Positions 37,569-46,579 of a stretch of 64,000 bases of DNA are shown in pieces. This DNA is from Spirosoma profusum. Lineage in GTDB: Bacteria; Bacteroidota; Bacteroidia; Cytophagales; Spirosomataceae. The position numbers were made by a program, and so were the translations under genes. How positions within the stretch are numbered: the first letter of the stretch is position 1; every line of letters begins with the position of its first letter. Location of the stretch: NCBI RefSeq assembly GCF_014699005.1, contig NZ_JACWZY010000006.1:124001-188000 (forward strand), given 5' to 3'. The notes below the pieces were generated by a model. That model saw only the letters and a program-made list of their open reading frames with translations, was not told the DNA's origin and did not search any database.

Positions 37569-37678
37569 TTTTTGTCATGCTGAGGCACGAACTGGACCGC
37601 CGAAGTCGCATCTTAAGGTGTCCAAGCTTTGACGTCAGGAAAATTTAAGATTCTTCGTTGCTCAGAATGTCAAAAATA
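37569..37678. repeat. Degenerate GTCATGCTGA hairpin element
   Basis: TTTTTGTCATGCTGAGGCACGAA ... ATCTTAA on the left matches, with several mismatches, TTAAGAT ... TTCGTTGCTCAGAATGTCAAAAA on the right. It is a worn copy of the family found intact at 40472-40595 and in short forms at 47899 and 62510. It lies between the carB terminator and the convergent nucleoside hydrolase gene. Confidence 0.65.
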
Positions 37679-37707
37679 AAGTTGTATAATCTGATGAGGG
37701 ACAGCTG

Positions 37708-38646
37708 TTAAGGTAACTTCTGTACGGCTTCGTAAATAAGGTTGATGTACTTCGTCCGGTCAATGTCATAGACGAAATTAACATTTGGCTTTTGCTTTAG
37801 TACGTCGAAGAAATCAACAACAGTAGTTCCAGTGGTTAATTTGCCATTAACCTCAACATCGACGTAGCATTTTTTCGCGCTAAATATTGAAGGATCAATC
37901 AGATACGCAATAGCGCAGGGATCGTGGAGAGCAGCTCCACCTTCCAGTTCGGGGCGTTCCCGACGGTAGAAAATGGAGAAAAAATCCATCAACTCAGCCA
38001 CCACTTTTCCCGATTGATTCCCGATTTTCCGAAATCGCTCAATGTCTTCCTGAAACACCAGCGCTTTATGCGTTACGTCTAATCCACACATCGTAATCGG
38101 AACCCCCGAATTGAAAACGACCGCAGCGGCTTCGGGATCGACGTAGATGTTGAATTCAGCCGTCGGTGTCATATTACCCCGGAAAGCACCTCCGCCCATG
38201 AGCGAAATTTGCTCAATTTTGGGTTTCAAGTGCGGATACGCCAGCAGGAACGTAGCAATATTGGTTAGTGGGCCGGTTGGCACAATCGTGATTTTTTCAG
38301 AACGCTCTGTCAGAATCAGCGCCATCGCTTCCACCGCCGACAAAGTTTCAGGACGTAGTGTGGGCTCGGGTAGGGTAGGGCCATCCATTCCCATTTCGCC
38401 GTGCACGTAATCGGCAATGATCAGTTCCCGGAATAGGGGTTTCTCGCAGCCTTTGTATACCGGAATATCGACTTCCAGCAACGTAACGAGTTTCAGGGCA
38501 TTTTTCAGCGTTTTAGCCTGCGTCTGATTGCCCGCCGACGTAGTAATGGCCTTTATGTCGAATAAACCACTGCCAACGGCCAGCATGAGCATAACGGCAT
38601 CATCATGGCCAGGATCACAATCAATAATTATGGGTAGTTTTTTCAT
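37708..38646 (-). CDS. Nucleoside hydrolase (IUNH family)
   Basis: A 312-residue enzyme that splits ribonucleosides into base and ribose for salvage. The family's N-terminal calcium-binding motif is present (IIDCDPGHDDAVML), as are TSAGNQTQAKTLKNAL, the ligand-region IVPTGPLTNIA, the EFNIYVDPEAA substrate segment and GAALHDPCAIAYL near the C-terminus with the last metal aspartate. The length is typical. Whether it prefers pyrimidine (RihA/RihB-like) or purine nucleosides cannot be told by eye. It sits downstream of, and convergent with, carB, a pyrimidine pathway gene; this may be coincidence. Confidence 0.9.
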   Translation of the reverse strand: MKKLPIIIDCDPGHDDAVMLMLAVGSGLFDIKAITTSAGNQTQAKTLKNALKLVTLLEVDIPVYKGCEKPLFRELIIADYVHGEMGMDGPTLPEPTLRPETLSAVEAMALILTERSEKITIVPTGPLTNIATFLLAYPHLKPKIEQISLMGGGAFRGNMTPTAEFNIYVDPEAAAVVFNSGVPITMCGLDVTHKALVFQEDIERFRKIGNQSGKVVAELMDFFSIFYRRERPELEGGAALHDPCAIAYLIDPSIFSAKKCYVDVEVNGKLTTGTTVVDFFDVLKQKPNVNFVYDIDRTKYINLIYEAVQKLP

Positions 38647-38789
38647 CTGCTACGTCAGTTTGGGGCGACGAATATACCAAAGTTGAACTGGCTTTGGCGA
38701 AAATGACCGTTGCCGCTTGATAAAGTGGGAAAGATTAACGGATAAATTCAGCCCATCGCGTATTTTAGCTATTTATTAACCTAACTGAA

Positions 38790-40457
38790 ATGCGGCATCT
38801 ATACACTTCATTTTTACTTGCATTCGTTGCGCTGCTCGGCCCGAACGTAGCGAAATCACAGTCGGACGCTATACCGGCCCAAGTTCAGCAAGTGGCAAAA
38901 ACGGTACGTCCCGAAGCGATTAAGAACCACATGCGTATCCTGGCAAATGACTCGCTGAAAGGTCGTAAACCCGGTTCGCGTGGGTTTGATATGGCCGCCG
39001 AATACGTAGTGAATCAGTTCAAAACCCTTGGTTTACAGCCTGCTGGCGAAAATAAAACGTATCGGCAGAATGTACCGTTGGGTCGCTGGCAGGTGAAGGA
39101 AGAAAACAGCACTGTAACCTTGATTACCAAGGGAGAAGAACGGCCACTCACGATTGGTCGGCAGTGTATACTTAACCCAAACCCCGATCTCCCAACCAGC
39201 GAAGTCAATGCGCCGGTGGTGTTTGTCGGTTTCGGCGTTACGGCCCCTGAACTAGATTACGATGACTATAAAGGCATCGATGTAAAGGGTAAAATTGTGG
39301 CGTATTTTAATGGTGCACCTGCTACGTTCCCCTCCAATCAGCGTGCTTTCTATTCCTCGTCTAAAGCCGAAAATGCCGTCGCGCACGGAGCTGTTGGTAC
39401 GTTAGCGTTCAGTATGCCCACCGACCTCCGTAACCGTGTTGAAACAGCGGCTCCACGTGCGCGGCTGGGCGTCTATAAATGGCGTGATAAACAGGGGAAA
39501 CCGCAACGTACGTTCCCTGCTATTAAAGGGGCTGCTTCGTTGAGCGACTCAACGGCTCGGCTGTTGTTCGCGCAGGCTGGTACGCCGTTCCGGGATGCGC
39601 TTGAAAACGCCCGAAAAAACCATCCGCAGGCGTTCCCGCTGAACGTAGCGATACGCATGAAAACCCAGACGGATGCTGTGGAAGATGTGGCTGGATATAA
39701 TCTTGTGTCGCTATTGCCCGGCACCGACCCGGTTCTGAAAAATGAATACGTAGTGATCGTCGCGCACCTTGACCACCTGGGCATTACCCGCCCGGTAAAA
39801 GGAGATTCCATCAACAACGGTGCGCACGACAATGCATCGGGCGTAGCGATTAACCTGGAAACGGCACGGCTGTTTTCGTCACTACCAAAAGCGCCCCGTC
39901 GGTCGATTCTGTTTGTGTGTGTAACGGGCGAAGAATTGGGCCTGCTCGGTTCGGATTATTTCGCGAGCAATCCGACGGTTCCCAAAGAAAAAATTGTGTC
40001 GAATCAGACGCTGGATATGCCGTTTTTCTTCCATCCGCTGCTCGACATTGTGCCCTATGGTGCGCAACATTCGAGTCTGGATAAGGAAGTTAGTCAGGCC
40101 GCTTCATTTTTGGGTGTACAGATTAGCCCCGATCCTATTCCTGAGCAAACCGTATTCATGCGTAGTGATCACTTCAGTTTTGTACGGCAGGGAATTCCCG
40201 CCCTGTTCATTAAAAGTGGCTCACAAACGGGCAATCCGAACCTCGATGGTACCAAACTGAATCTGAACTGGCGGGCTACCATTTATCATTCGCCCCATGA
40301 CGATATGAATCAGCCGTTCGATTTCAACGCAGCCGCCAAACACGCGCAACTGCAATTTCTGGTCGGCTACCTTACCGCCCAGGCCGACGGACGCCCGACC
40401 TGGAACAAAGGGGACTTTTTCGGGACGAAGTTTGGGAAAGGCGAGCTTGTGAAGTAA
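38790..40457 (+). CDS. Secreted M28 family zinc aminopeptidase
   Basis: A 555-residue protein with a signal peptide (MRHLYTSFLLAFVALLGPNVAKSQ). A PA-type insertion occupies roughly residues 130-250 (VFVGFGVTAPELDYDDYKG). The M28 zinc site is visible: His and Asp in VIVAHLDHLG and GAHDNASGV, the catalytic and ligand glutamates in VTGEELGLLGS, the aspartate after SNQTLDMP and the last histidine in MRSDHFSFVRQG. It probably trims peptides in the periplasm or outside. Monocistronic, ending at a 50-bp-stem hairpin shared with the convergent thioredoxin-like operon. Confidence 0.9.
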   Translation: MRHLYTSFLLAFVALLGPNVAKSQSDAIPAQVQQVAKTVRPEAIKNHMRILANDSLKGRKPGSRGFDMAAEYVVNQFKTLGLQPAGENKTYRQNVPLGRWQVKEENSTVTLITKGEERPLTIGRQCILNPNPDLPTSEVNAPVVFVGFGVTAPELDYDDYKGIDVKGKIVAYFNGAPATFPSNQRAFYSSSKAENAVAHGAVGTLAFSMPTDLRNRVETAAPRARLGVYKWRDKQGKPQRTFPAIKGAASLSDSTARLLFAQAGTPFRDALENARKNHPQAFPLNVAIRMKTQTDAVEDVAGYNLVSLLPGTDPVLKNEYVVIVAHLDHLGITRPVKGDSINNGAHDNASGVAINLETARLFSSLPKAPRRSILFVCVTGEELGLLGSDYFASNPTVPKEKIVSNQTLDMPFFFHPLLDIVPYGAQHSSLDKEVSQAASFLGVQISPDPIPEQTVFMRSDHFSFVRQGIPALFIKSGSQTGNPNLDGTKLNLNWRATIYHSPHDDMNQPFDFNAAAKHAQLQFLVGYLTAQADGRPTWNKGDFFGTKFGKGELVK

Positions 40458-40471
40458 GTAAAAAATGAGCG

Positions 40472-40595
40472 TTTTTGTCATGCTGACGAAGCCGTGCCGC
40501 CGGAGCGGAAGCATCTTAAAGCTTCTATACAAGCTAGTAAGGATACTTTAAGATGCTTCCGCTCCGGCGGCACGGCTTCGTCAGCATGACAAAAA
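40472..40595. repeat. Intact GTCATGCTGA hairpin, perfect 50-bp stem
   Basis: Arms at 40472-40521 and 40546-40595 are perfect reverse complements (TTTTTGTCATGCTGACGAAG ... ATCTTAAAG), with a 24-base loop. The ends form A/T runs in both directions, so it should terminate the M28 and thioredoxin-like transcripts. It is the longest and most intact member of the dispersed family. Confidence 0.85.
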
Positions 40596-40600
40596 ATCAC

Positions 40601-41221
40601 TCACGCGTTCTTCCACTTAATCCCGCAGCCAATAGCTCTTGCAGATGGCGTGGTTACGGGTTTTCCGGCCAGCAGTTCGTTGACGGCTTCTTCTACGTAC
40701 TTTTTGCTGGCTGATGAACCGTCATCCTGGTTATTATCGATGGCACCGATGTATGCCACGCGATACTGATTTCCCTCTTTTTTCACCACGAACATATGGG
40801 GCGTATTGGATGCCCCAAACGCGCTGGCCACTGTTTGACTGTCATCGTGTAAGTAAGGAAACGCGTATTTTCTGGATTTGGAACGCTGTTGCATGGATTC
40901 GTAGGAATCGCCGGGAGAACGCTGCGAATCGTTGGATTGAATGGCAACAACCGGGTAACCTTTTGGCGCAAACTGCTCATTGAGAGCAATGATGCGGCTT
41001 TCGTAGGCTTGCGCGACCGGGCAGGTGTTACAGGTGAAGGCAATGATATAGCCTTTTACGTCTTTATGATCGGCCAGCGATACATCCTTGCCATCTACGT
41101 TTTTCAGTTTGAAATCCTGAATCACATCGCCCACTTTGTATCCGGTCGGCGTAGGGTTCATACTCATGAGCACTACCGCTATCAGTGCCTCAATAGCAAA
41201 CAACAAATTGGCTTTTTTCAT
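40601..41221 (-). CDS. Exported thioredoxin-fold (AhpC/TSA-like) protein
   Basis: A 206-residue protein with an N-terminal hydrophobic export segment (MKKANLLFAIEALIAVVLM). The redoxin fold is shown by VGDVIQDFKLKNVDGKDVSL, the active-site FTCNTCPVAQAYE with a CxxC, and the cis-proline region SNTPHMFVVKK. The C-NT-C motif and the C-terminal GCGIKW with another cysteine fit the thioredoxin family proteins common next to peroxiredoxin-like genes in Bacteroidota. Probably a periplasmic disulphide reductase or peroxidase. It is the second gene of an operon with the TlpA-like gene (5-base gap). Confidence 0.85.
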   Translation of the reverse strand: MKKANLLFAIEALIAVVLMSMNPTPTGYKVGDVIQDFKLKNVDGKDVSLADHKDVKGYIIAFTCNTCPVAQAYESRIIALNEQFAPKGYPVVAIQSNDSQRSPGDSYESMQQRSKSRKYAFPYLHDDSQTVASAFGASNTPHMFVVKKEGNQYRVAYIGAIDNNQDDGSSASKKYVEEAVNELLAGKPVTTPSARAIGCGIKWKNA

Positions 41222-41226
41222 GGTAT

Positions 41227-41712
41227 TCAGTGTTTAAGTTTATTGATAATTGATTCAAGTTCACCGTCTTTCACGGGCTTCCCGATAAACTGACGAACGT
41301 TACGTTTCTCATTCAGCACCAAGGTCATGGGCAGTGCGCCTGACCATTCGGGAGCAAGTTTATCAATCCAGGTATTCAAATCCGGTTCATCGAGCAGCAC
41401 TACGTTCGAGCCGATTTTTCGGTTGCGCACAAACGGAATGACTTTAGATGTCAGTGTTTTTCGTGCATCCATCGAAACCAATAATACGCTTACTTTCTGG
41501 CTTGCGTACGTTTTCCGAGCCGATTCAAAAAGTGGTAGTTCTTTTACGCAGGGCGCACACCAGGTTGCCCAGAAATTGACGACGTACAACGTATCATTGG
41601 GGCGTTTGATACGTTGCTCCAGATCATCAAATTTCAATACAGGTACCGATTGAGCCCTACCTGCTACGTTTCCTAGCAGCAACGTAATGAACAGAGCAAT
41701 GCCAGCTTTCAT
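41227..41712 (-). CDS. TlpA-like periplasmic thiol-disulphide reductase
   Basis: A 161-residue protein. The start is set at the ATG at 41712 (MKAGIALFITLLLGN), which begins a good signal peptide; the ATG at 41718 would add two residues, and the longest in-frame ATG, at 41802, lacks such a signal. The active site is NFWATWCAPCVKELP, typical of TlpA/ResA-type reductases, and GALPMTLVLN carries the cis-proline. It keeps cysteines reduced in exported proteins, such as cytochromes or the CxxC protein encoded next. First gene of a two-gene operon. Confidence 0.88.
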   Translation of the reverse strand: MKAGIALFITLLLGNVAGRAQSVPVLKFDDLEQRIKRPNDTLYVVNFWATWCAPCVKELPLFESARKTYASQKVSVLLVSMDARKTLTSKVIPFVRNRKIGSNVVLLDEPDLNTWIDKLAPEWSGALPMTLVLNEKRNVRQFIGKPVKDGELESIINKLKH

Positions 41713-41802
41713 GGACATACGCAGGAGATATAAAGTTAAGTCAGGGTAATCTAAAACGCCACTCTTTTGGGTAAAAATCAGGTACTTATGTATTGGGGTC
41801 AA

Positions 41803-42465
41803 TATAACGAACGTACTGAGGTTATGAATAGTACCTATAATTTATCACCTGGCGAAAATTCAGTTGTCGGGTAACCGCCTGGTCAGAAGGCAACAAAACC
41901 TTTCAGGAAAGTAGAACATTAGCAGTGTCAGGCATATCGTTTGATTCAATTTCAGGCGTTGGGCTGACACTTTACACTTTTACGTACAAATCATAGGGCC
42001 GCTTAGTACCAGTTATTACCGCGTAATCATTCATTTGTGCTACGTTATGGTGGGTTACGTAGTTGAGCTGGTCAATGTCGGTACTGATGGGCATTACATT
42101 ATAAGCCCACATGCTGGGGGCATTCCAGGGCCCTGCTCGAAAGCGCTCCTGCCGATACATTCCTGGATAAATTGAGGAGTATTGGTCAGGTCGGTGGCAC
42201 CGATGGTGGCCGTGGACTTTGCGTCCTGTCAGCATGCCAAAAACCAAAAACGTCTCATCAAACAAATTTTAAAGGCGACTAAACGCTGGTATTCCAACGG
42301 TAAAAGTCGTCTTGGGGTCTACATCAGAAGAGCAAATAAGTTAATGGAGTATACCTTACGGTAATATTTCTTTAGGAAATGGGTCATTTAGAAATAAAAT
42401 TCTTGTAAGTAGTTAACAAACAAACGTTTATCGCGTTATTTGCACAAACGCCCAACTCGTTCAAT
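41803..42465. other. Long spacer with a possible gene remnant
   Basis: About 660 bases with no intact gene. On the minus strand 41972-42170 reads MYRQERFRAGPWNAPSM... and ends GTKRPYDLYVKV before a stop, which looks like the C-terminus of a real protein; the reading upstream (42170-42265) looks unnatural, as if a frameshift or deletion had removed the rest. I cannot name the family. The right end has a GCGTTATTTGCAC stretch that could be a weak -7 region for the gene at 42466. Confidence 0.35.
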
Positions 42466-43335
42466 ATGATGAAACATTACTTACTGTATATACTGTTCGG
42501 CTTAGTCGTATTGCCAGCCTGTGGGCAGGGTCTTACCGACTATTACCGACTGCCCGACCAAAGCCCTCAGAACAATCGATTGGTGGCGCGTTATGGTGGG
42601 CCTTCCATCCGAAATCGCTGGTACGTTGCCCTCGACGGATTCATGCGAACCGACCGGGCGCAAATCGACAATGCAGAAAATGGACTCATTACCAGCGACC
42701 TTGTCGGAAAACCCGGATTGGGCGTAACGCTGGGCTGGGTTTATCGCGAGCGGTGGGCGCTCGAAGCAGGCTACGCCCGGATGCCTATCCATACGCAGGT
42801 ATCTATCAATAACACAACTCCTCCTTTAGGATTTCGGAATACAGACAGCCGTAGCTCTTTCGTAGTGCGCGGAAAACGCCTTCTTCTATCGACCAGTAAG
42901 CCCTGGCTACGTTCTGGATTTTGGGTAAGCGGAGGTATGTGGGTTGTTCCGGGTAAAGATCAGCCGGATAATCATTACAACGTACAGGGATATCGTTATC
43001 AGGGTCGTTGGGAAGCGATGGAGTCGTTCAGAATGGTAACGCTGACGAAAACGAACCCCGAAATGATTACCATGGCTGAATTGGGAGCCGAGTATAATGT
43101 TCGTCTAAGTAACGCCCTGGATTTAGGCATAAACGTCCGTAAATTCTGGGGGTTAGGCAACACGTCTTCCACCGACGTAGTGTATCTGGCAAACCGGACT
43201 GTAACGCAACAGGCGCAGTTCCAGGCTAGTGGCACAGGCATGAGCTATGGTGTAACGCTACGTTATAATTTCTCCATAAAACGTAGTATAACCAACGTAC
43301 TGGATGTGCAGGGTAAGAAACAACGCATTTTATAA
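42466..43335 (+). CDS. Probable outer-membrane beta-barrel protein
   Basis: A 289-residue protein with a signal peptide (MMKHYLLYILFGLVVLPACGQG; Cys19 could be a lipidation site, but the region after it looks like a normal cleavage site). The body alternates polar and aromatic/hydrophobic residues: RNRWYVALDGFM, GLGVTLGWVYRERWALEAGYARM, WLRSGFWVSGGMWV, MAELGAEYNVRLSNALDLGINVRKFWG and GMSYGVTLRYNFS, as in 8-10-strand porin-fold proteins. No family name is assigned. It ends at a good terminator and is separate from the esterase downstream. Confidence 0.75.
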   Translation: MMKHYLLYILFGLVVLPACGQGLTDYYRLPDQSPQNNRLVARYGGPSIRNRWYVALDGFMRTDRAQIDNAENGLITSDLVGKPGLGVTLGWVYRERWALEAGYARMPIHTQVSINNTTPPLGFRNTDSRSSFVVRGKRLLLSTSKPWLRSGFWVSGGMWVVPGKDQPDNHYNVQGYRYQGRWEAMESFRMVTLTKTNPEMITMAELGAEYNVRLSNALDLGINVRKFWGLGNTSSTDVVYLANRTVTQQAQFQASGTGMSYGVTLRYNFSIKRSITNVLDVQGKKQRIL

Positions 43336-43386
43336 ACCGGATAAATTAATCTATTTGATACAACAATTTACATTTTGTGAAAAGTA

Positions 43387-43412
43387 GGCGGTCGAAGAGA
43401 CCGCCTTTTTTA
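43387..43412 (+). terminator. Rho-independent terminator
   Basis: AGGCGGTC pairs with GACCGCCT around GAAGA and is followed by a T run, 50 bases after the stop of the barrel gene. Confidence 0.88.
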
Positions 43413-43425
43413 TGGGCTTTGATGG

Positions 43426-43489
43426 TTGATAGTCGTCAGTCAATAATCGGTAGTGACCACTGATGGCTATTGGCTGACGACTATCAACT
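43426..43489. repeat. Stuttering hairpin before sialate O-acetylesterase
   Basis: 21-base arms at 43426-43446 (GTTGATAGTCGTCAGTCAAT) and 43469-43489, with one wobble pair. The arm words resemble those of the hairpin at 32805-32882. It lies 24 bases before a start codon, not after a gene, so it would be in the leader or promoter zone. Confidence 0.6.
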
Positions 43490-43512
43490 ATTATTCAACC
43501 ACTTGCATATTT

Positions 43513-45489
43513 ATGAAACGGCTGCCTTTTTTATTCGCTTTTGCTGGATTATTGACCTTACAAACGGTATTCGCCGAGGTACGTTTGCCAAATGTGTTTG
43601 GTTCACACATGGTTCTGCAACGTCGGAAACCGGTACCAATCTGGGGTTGGGCTGATGCGGGGGAGAACGTAACGGTTTCGCTAAATAATCAGACTAAGAA
43701 GGTCAAGGCTGGTAAAGATGGAAAATGGCAGGTAATTCTGAATCCGATGGAAGCGGGCGGGCCGTACCAGTTAGTCGTAAAAGGAAAGGCTAACGACGTT
43801 ACGTTCGAGGACGTGTTGATGGGTGAAGTATGGGTTTGCTCAGGACAGTCGAATATGGAATGGCCGCTCAGTGCTGCCTCGAATGGCAAAACAGAAATTC
43901 CGGCGGCCAACTTCCCAAATATCCGACAACTGCTGGTGAAAAAAGCGATTAGTCTGACTCCTAAAGATAATATCGACGGAAACTGGAGCGTGTGCAGCCC
44001 GACTACTGCGCCAGCGTTTACCGCCGTTGGTTATTTTTTCGCCAAACAGTTGCAGCAGGAACTGAACGTACCGATTGGCCTCATTAATACGTCGTGGGGC
44101 GGTACGCATTCCGAAACCTGGACCAGCCGCGAAGCTATGCTACGTGATCCCGAACTGAATAGAACGGTAGCCGATTTGCCGTCCAGTTTTTCGGCGACGG
44201 AACAAAAGTTAACTGGGCGACTGAAACAATTGGTGGAGGAAAAACAGGGAGGTTTACTGCCAACGGCTACCGAAGAAAAAACCTGGGCTGGACTAAACAT
44301 AAACGACAGCCAGTGGCAAACGATGAACCTCCCGAAAAACTGGGAATTTGAAGGAGGGCTGCCCAATTTCGATGGTGTCGTGTGGTTTCGGCGAGAAATA
44401 AACATCCCCAACGACGCTGATCTAAAAAATGCTACGTTATCGCTCGGCGCCATCGACGATGGAGACTCAACCTTTGTGAACGGTGAGCTTGTTGGGACTA
44501 TAAACCAATATAATTCAGCACGTTCCTATAAGTTGGGCGATGGGATACTGAAACCGGGCTGCAATGTGATAGCCGTGCGAGTAAAAGATACCGGTGGACT
44601 GGGCGGCTTTACGGGTGAGGCTGGTGCGATGCTGTTGTCGGCTAATAAACTGAATATACCACTAGCCGGCAATTGGCATTACCGAATTGCGCAGGTACAA
44701 CAATCGGCGGGAGGTGGCCCAAATGCCTATGGTACGTTGCTGTTTAATGCCATGCTGAACCCCTTGGTTCCGTATGGTATTGCAGGTACCATCTGGTATC
44801 AGGGCGAATCGAATGCGGGTCGGGCGTTTCAGTATCGTAAATCATTTCCGCTTATGATTCAGGATTGGCGGCAGCGATGGGGCTACGATTTCCCATTTTT
44901 GTTTGTACAACTGGCCAGCTTCAACGCGGCCAACGGCGATAGTCGGCATGGGAGCACCTGGGCAGAGTTGCGGGAGGCCCAAACCATGACACTTAACTTA
45001 CCCAATACAGGTATGGCCGTTACGTCGGATATTGGTGAACGAACTGATATTCACCCGCGAAACAAATTGGACGTAGGAAAGCGACTGGCTGCCGAAGCCA
45101 TGCGGGTGGCCTACCCAACAAACGGTGGTGCTCAGAGCAACGTATCACAAGGACCGATGTTCGAGAACATGACTGTTTCGGGAAATCGGGCCACCGTTAC
45201 GTTCAAAAATGCAGGCAATGGTTTATGGGTAAAAGATAAGTACGGCTATTTGAAGGGATTTGAAGTGGCCGGTTCAGATCAGAAATTTTACTACGCAAAG
45301 GCTGAAATTCAAGGAAATAGTGTTATGATTCATGCCGATTCAGTAGCTGCGCCAGTAGCTGTTCGGTACGGGTGGGCTGACGACAATGGCGATGTGAATC
45401 TGTATAATCAGCAGGGCTTTCCAGCGGTACCATTTCGCACGGATACGTGGAAGGGCGTTACCGAAGCGGCTAAATTTGGCGATCAGTAA
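43513..45489 (+). CDS. Secreted sialate O-acetylesterase-like SGNH hydrolase
   Basis: A 658-residue protein. Start at MKRLPFLFAFAGLLTLQTVFA, a clear signal peptide; the upstream extension from 43453 runs through the hairpin. The SGNH fold is marked by EVWVCSGQSNMEWPL (nucleophile Ser), GLINTSWGGTHSE, and TIWYQGESNAG. A galactose-binding-like insert sits in the middle (VVWFRREINIPND ... GAIDDGDSTFVNGELVG), usual for the long Bacteroidota form. It removes O-acetyl groups from sialic acids or from xylan/pectin glycans; the latter is likely in this plant-polymer-type organism, but this is inference. Confidence 0.9.
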   Translation: MKRLPFLFAFAGLLTLQTVFAEVRLPNVFGSHMVLQRRKPVPIWGWADAGENVTVSLNNQTKKVKAGKDGKWQVILNPMEAGGPYQLVVKGKANDVTFEDVLMGEVWVCSGQSNMEWPLSAASNGKTEIPAANFPNIRQLLVKKAISLTPKDNIDGNWSVCSPTTAPAFTAVGYFFAKQLQQELNVPIGLINTSWGGTHSETWTSREAMLRDPELNRTVADLPSSFSATEQKLTGRLKQLVEEKQGGLLPTATEEKTWAGLNINDSQWQTMNLPKNWEFEGGLPNFDGVVWFRREINIPNDADLKNATLSLGAIDDGDSTFVNGELVGTINQYNSARSYKLGDGILKPGCNVIAVRVKDTGGLGGFTGEAGAMLLSANKLNIPLAGNWHYRIAQVQQSAGGGPNAYGTLLFNAMLNPLVPYGIAGTIWYQGESNAGRAFQYRKSFPLMIQDWRQRWGYDFPFLFVQLASFNAANGDSRHGSTWAELREAQTMTLNLPNTGMAVTSDIGERTDIHPRNKLDVGKRLAAEAMRVAYPTNGGAQSNVSQGPMFENMTVSGNRATVTFKNAGNGLWVKDKYGYLKGFEVAGSDQKFYYAKAEIQGNSVMIHADSVAAPVAVRYGWADDNGDVNLYNQQGFPAVPFRTDTWKGVTEAAKFGDQ

Positions 45490-45492
45490 GGT

Positions 45493-45515
45493 TGGGCCAA
45501 TTTCTGTTTGGCCCA
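45493..45515 (+). terminator. Short hairpin after the acetylesterase gene
   Basis: TGGGCCAA pairs with TTGGCCCA around TTTCTGT, four bases after the stop. No T run follows, so the call is modest. Confidence 0.5.
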
Positions 45516-45560
45516 TGTAGCAAACCTTTAACAAAGGCTAAACAGAGCCTGGCCAAATCT

Positions 45561-45998
45561 TTAGTTTTTCATTTCTAGTTTTCGCATGGGCATACTGTCA
45601 ATCAGGCGGAATAGCTCGGCTGGAGGAATAGGTTTTTGGTATGTCTGCTTCACGCCACCGTCCTTGCCAATGAGCCATCCCACAAACGTAGCAGTCGGCT
45701 TCATCTTGAATTTGATACGTAGAAATTGCTGATCGTCTTCCGATACGTTCGGTGCCGTCACAACCACTACGTCTAAATCCCGCTCCGACAGATCATTTTT
45801 AACCTTACTGAGCATTTCCTGCTGAGCTACCAGCGAAGGCTCCGACGTAGCGGAACCGAAAAACAACAGGATACGTCGTTTATCTTTCTTCTCCGCCAGC
45901 GTTGTCTCCAGCGGTTTTGGCTGAGAAGCCGGGCTTTGCATCATTGATAGCAGCCCGAACGAAAGCATAAGCAACGTAATAAGCCAATGATTTCCCAT
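45561..45998 (-). CDS. Exported DUF4174 protein
   Basis: A 145-residue protein with a signal-type N-terminus (MGNHWLITLLMLSFGLLSMMQSPA). The body RRILLFFGSATSEPSLVAQQEML, LDVVVVTAPNVSED and PTATFVGWLIGKDGGVKQTY fits DUF4174, a thioredoxin-like fold without the CxxC pair. Function is unknown. It is transcribed after the GroES-like gene on the same strand with 69 bases between, so an operon is possible. Confidence 0.78.
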   Translation of the reverse strand: MGNHWLITLLMLSFGLLSMMQSPASQPKPLETTLAEKKDKRRILLFFGSATSEPSLVAQQEMLSKVKNDLSERDLDVVVVTAPNVSEDDQQFLRIKFKMKPTATFVGWLIGKDGGVKQTYQKPIPPAELFRLIDSMPMRKLEMKN

Positions 45999-46067
45999 TT
46001 GCTACGTAGTACCGCCAGAAATACAACGGTACTCAAATGAAAAACGACTGTTTAACAAGATTGTTCG

Positions 46068-46442
46068 TTACAGATCTTCCAGGCGCTCCAGCATAAGAAT
46101 GGAGGCTTGCGGCACTATGACAAATTGTTCGCCTTCGTATTGAATGTCAATGGCGTTACGTTGCAGATAAAGTGCTACGTCGCCTTCCTGCGCCTGAAGC
46201 GGCATGTATTTCACTTTTTCTTCGGTTTCCTTCCAGGGTTCATCGTCAACAGGTGCCGGAATCGGATAGCCGGGACCAACTTTGATGACGTAACCCGCCT
46301 GTACCTGCTCTTTTTCCTGCACAGTTGGGGGCAAATAGAGTCCGCTGGCCGTGCGGTCGGTGGAATCTTTGGGTTTGATGAGTACCCTGTCGCCTACTAC
46401 AATCAGGCGTTTCAATTTATTATCAGCCGTAATTCCAATCAT
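46068..46442 (-). CDS. GroES-like co-chaperone protein, without groEL
   Basis: A 124-residue protein of the Cpn10 fold: LIVVGDRVLIKPKDSTDRTASGLYLPPTVQEKEQ contains the N-terminal strand and a mobile-loop-like segment, followed by GYVIKVGPGYP and EGDVALYLQRNAIDIQYEGEQFVIVPQASIL. It is longer than typical GroES (about 95 residues) because of an insert around PAPVDDEPWKETEEK. There is no groEL beside it. It is a second, orphan GroES-like protein of a kind found in Bacteroidota; whether it binds GroEL is unknown. Confidence 0.83.
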   Translation of the reverse strand: MIGITADNKLKRLIVVGDRVLIKPKDSTDRTASGLYLPPTVQEKEQVQAGYVIKVGPGYPIPAPVDDEPWKETEEKVKYMPLQAQEGDVALYLQRNAIDIQYEGEQFVIVPQASILMLERLEDL

Positions 46443-46461
46443 AATAGTCTATGGTTTTGAA

Positions 46462-46504
46462 GTAGCGTGGGTGGTCCACCGCAACGGCGGACCACCCACG
46501 CTAC
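46462..46504. terminator. 16-bp-stem hairpin between GroES-like and yidD genes
   Basis: GTAGCGTGGGTGGTCC pairs perfectly with GGACCACCCACGCTAC around an 11-base loop. There is no T run. It lies upstream of the GroES-like gene and downstream of yidD, both on the minus strand, and may end the yidD transcript. Confidence 0.55.
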
Positions 46505-46579
46505 TGGGTCGCGTCAAAAATCGGGCGAAACGTATCGATGCGTCAAAATGTCATAACGCAGCCAACTTCCAACTAAAAT

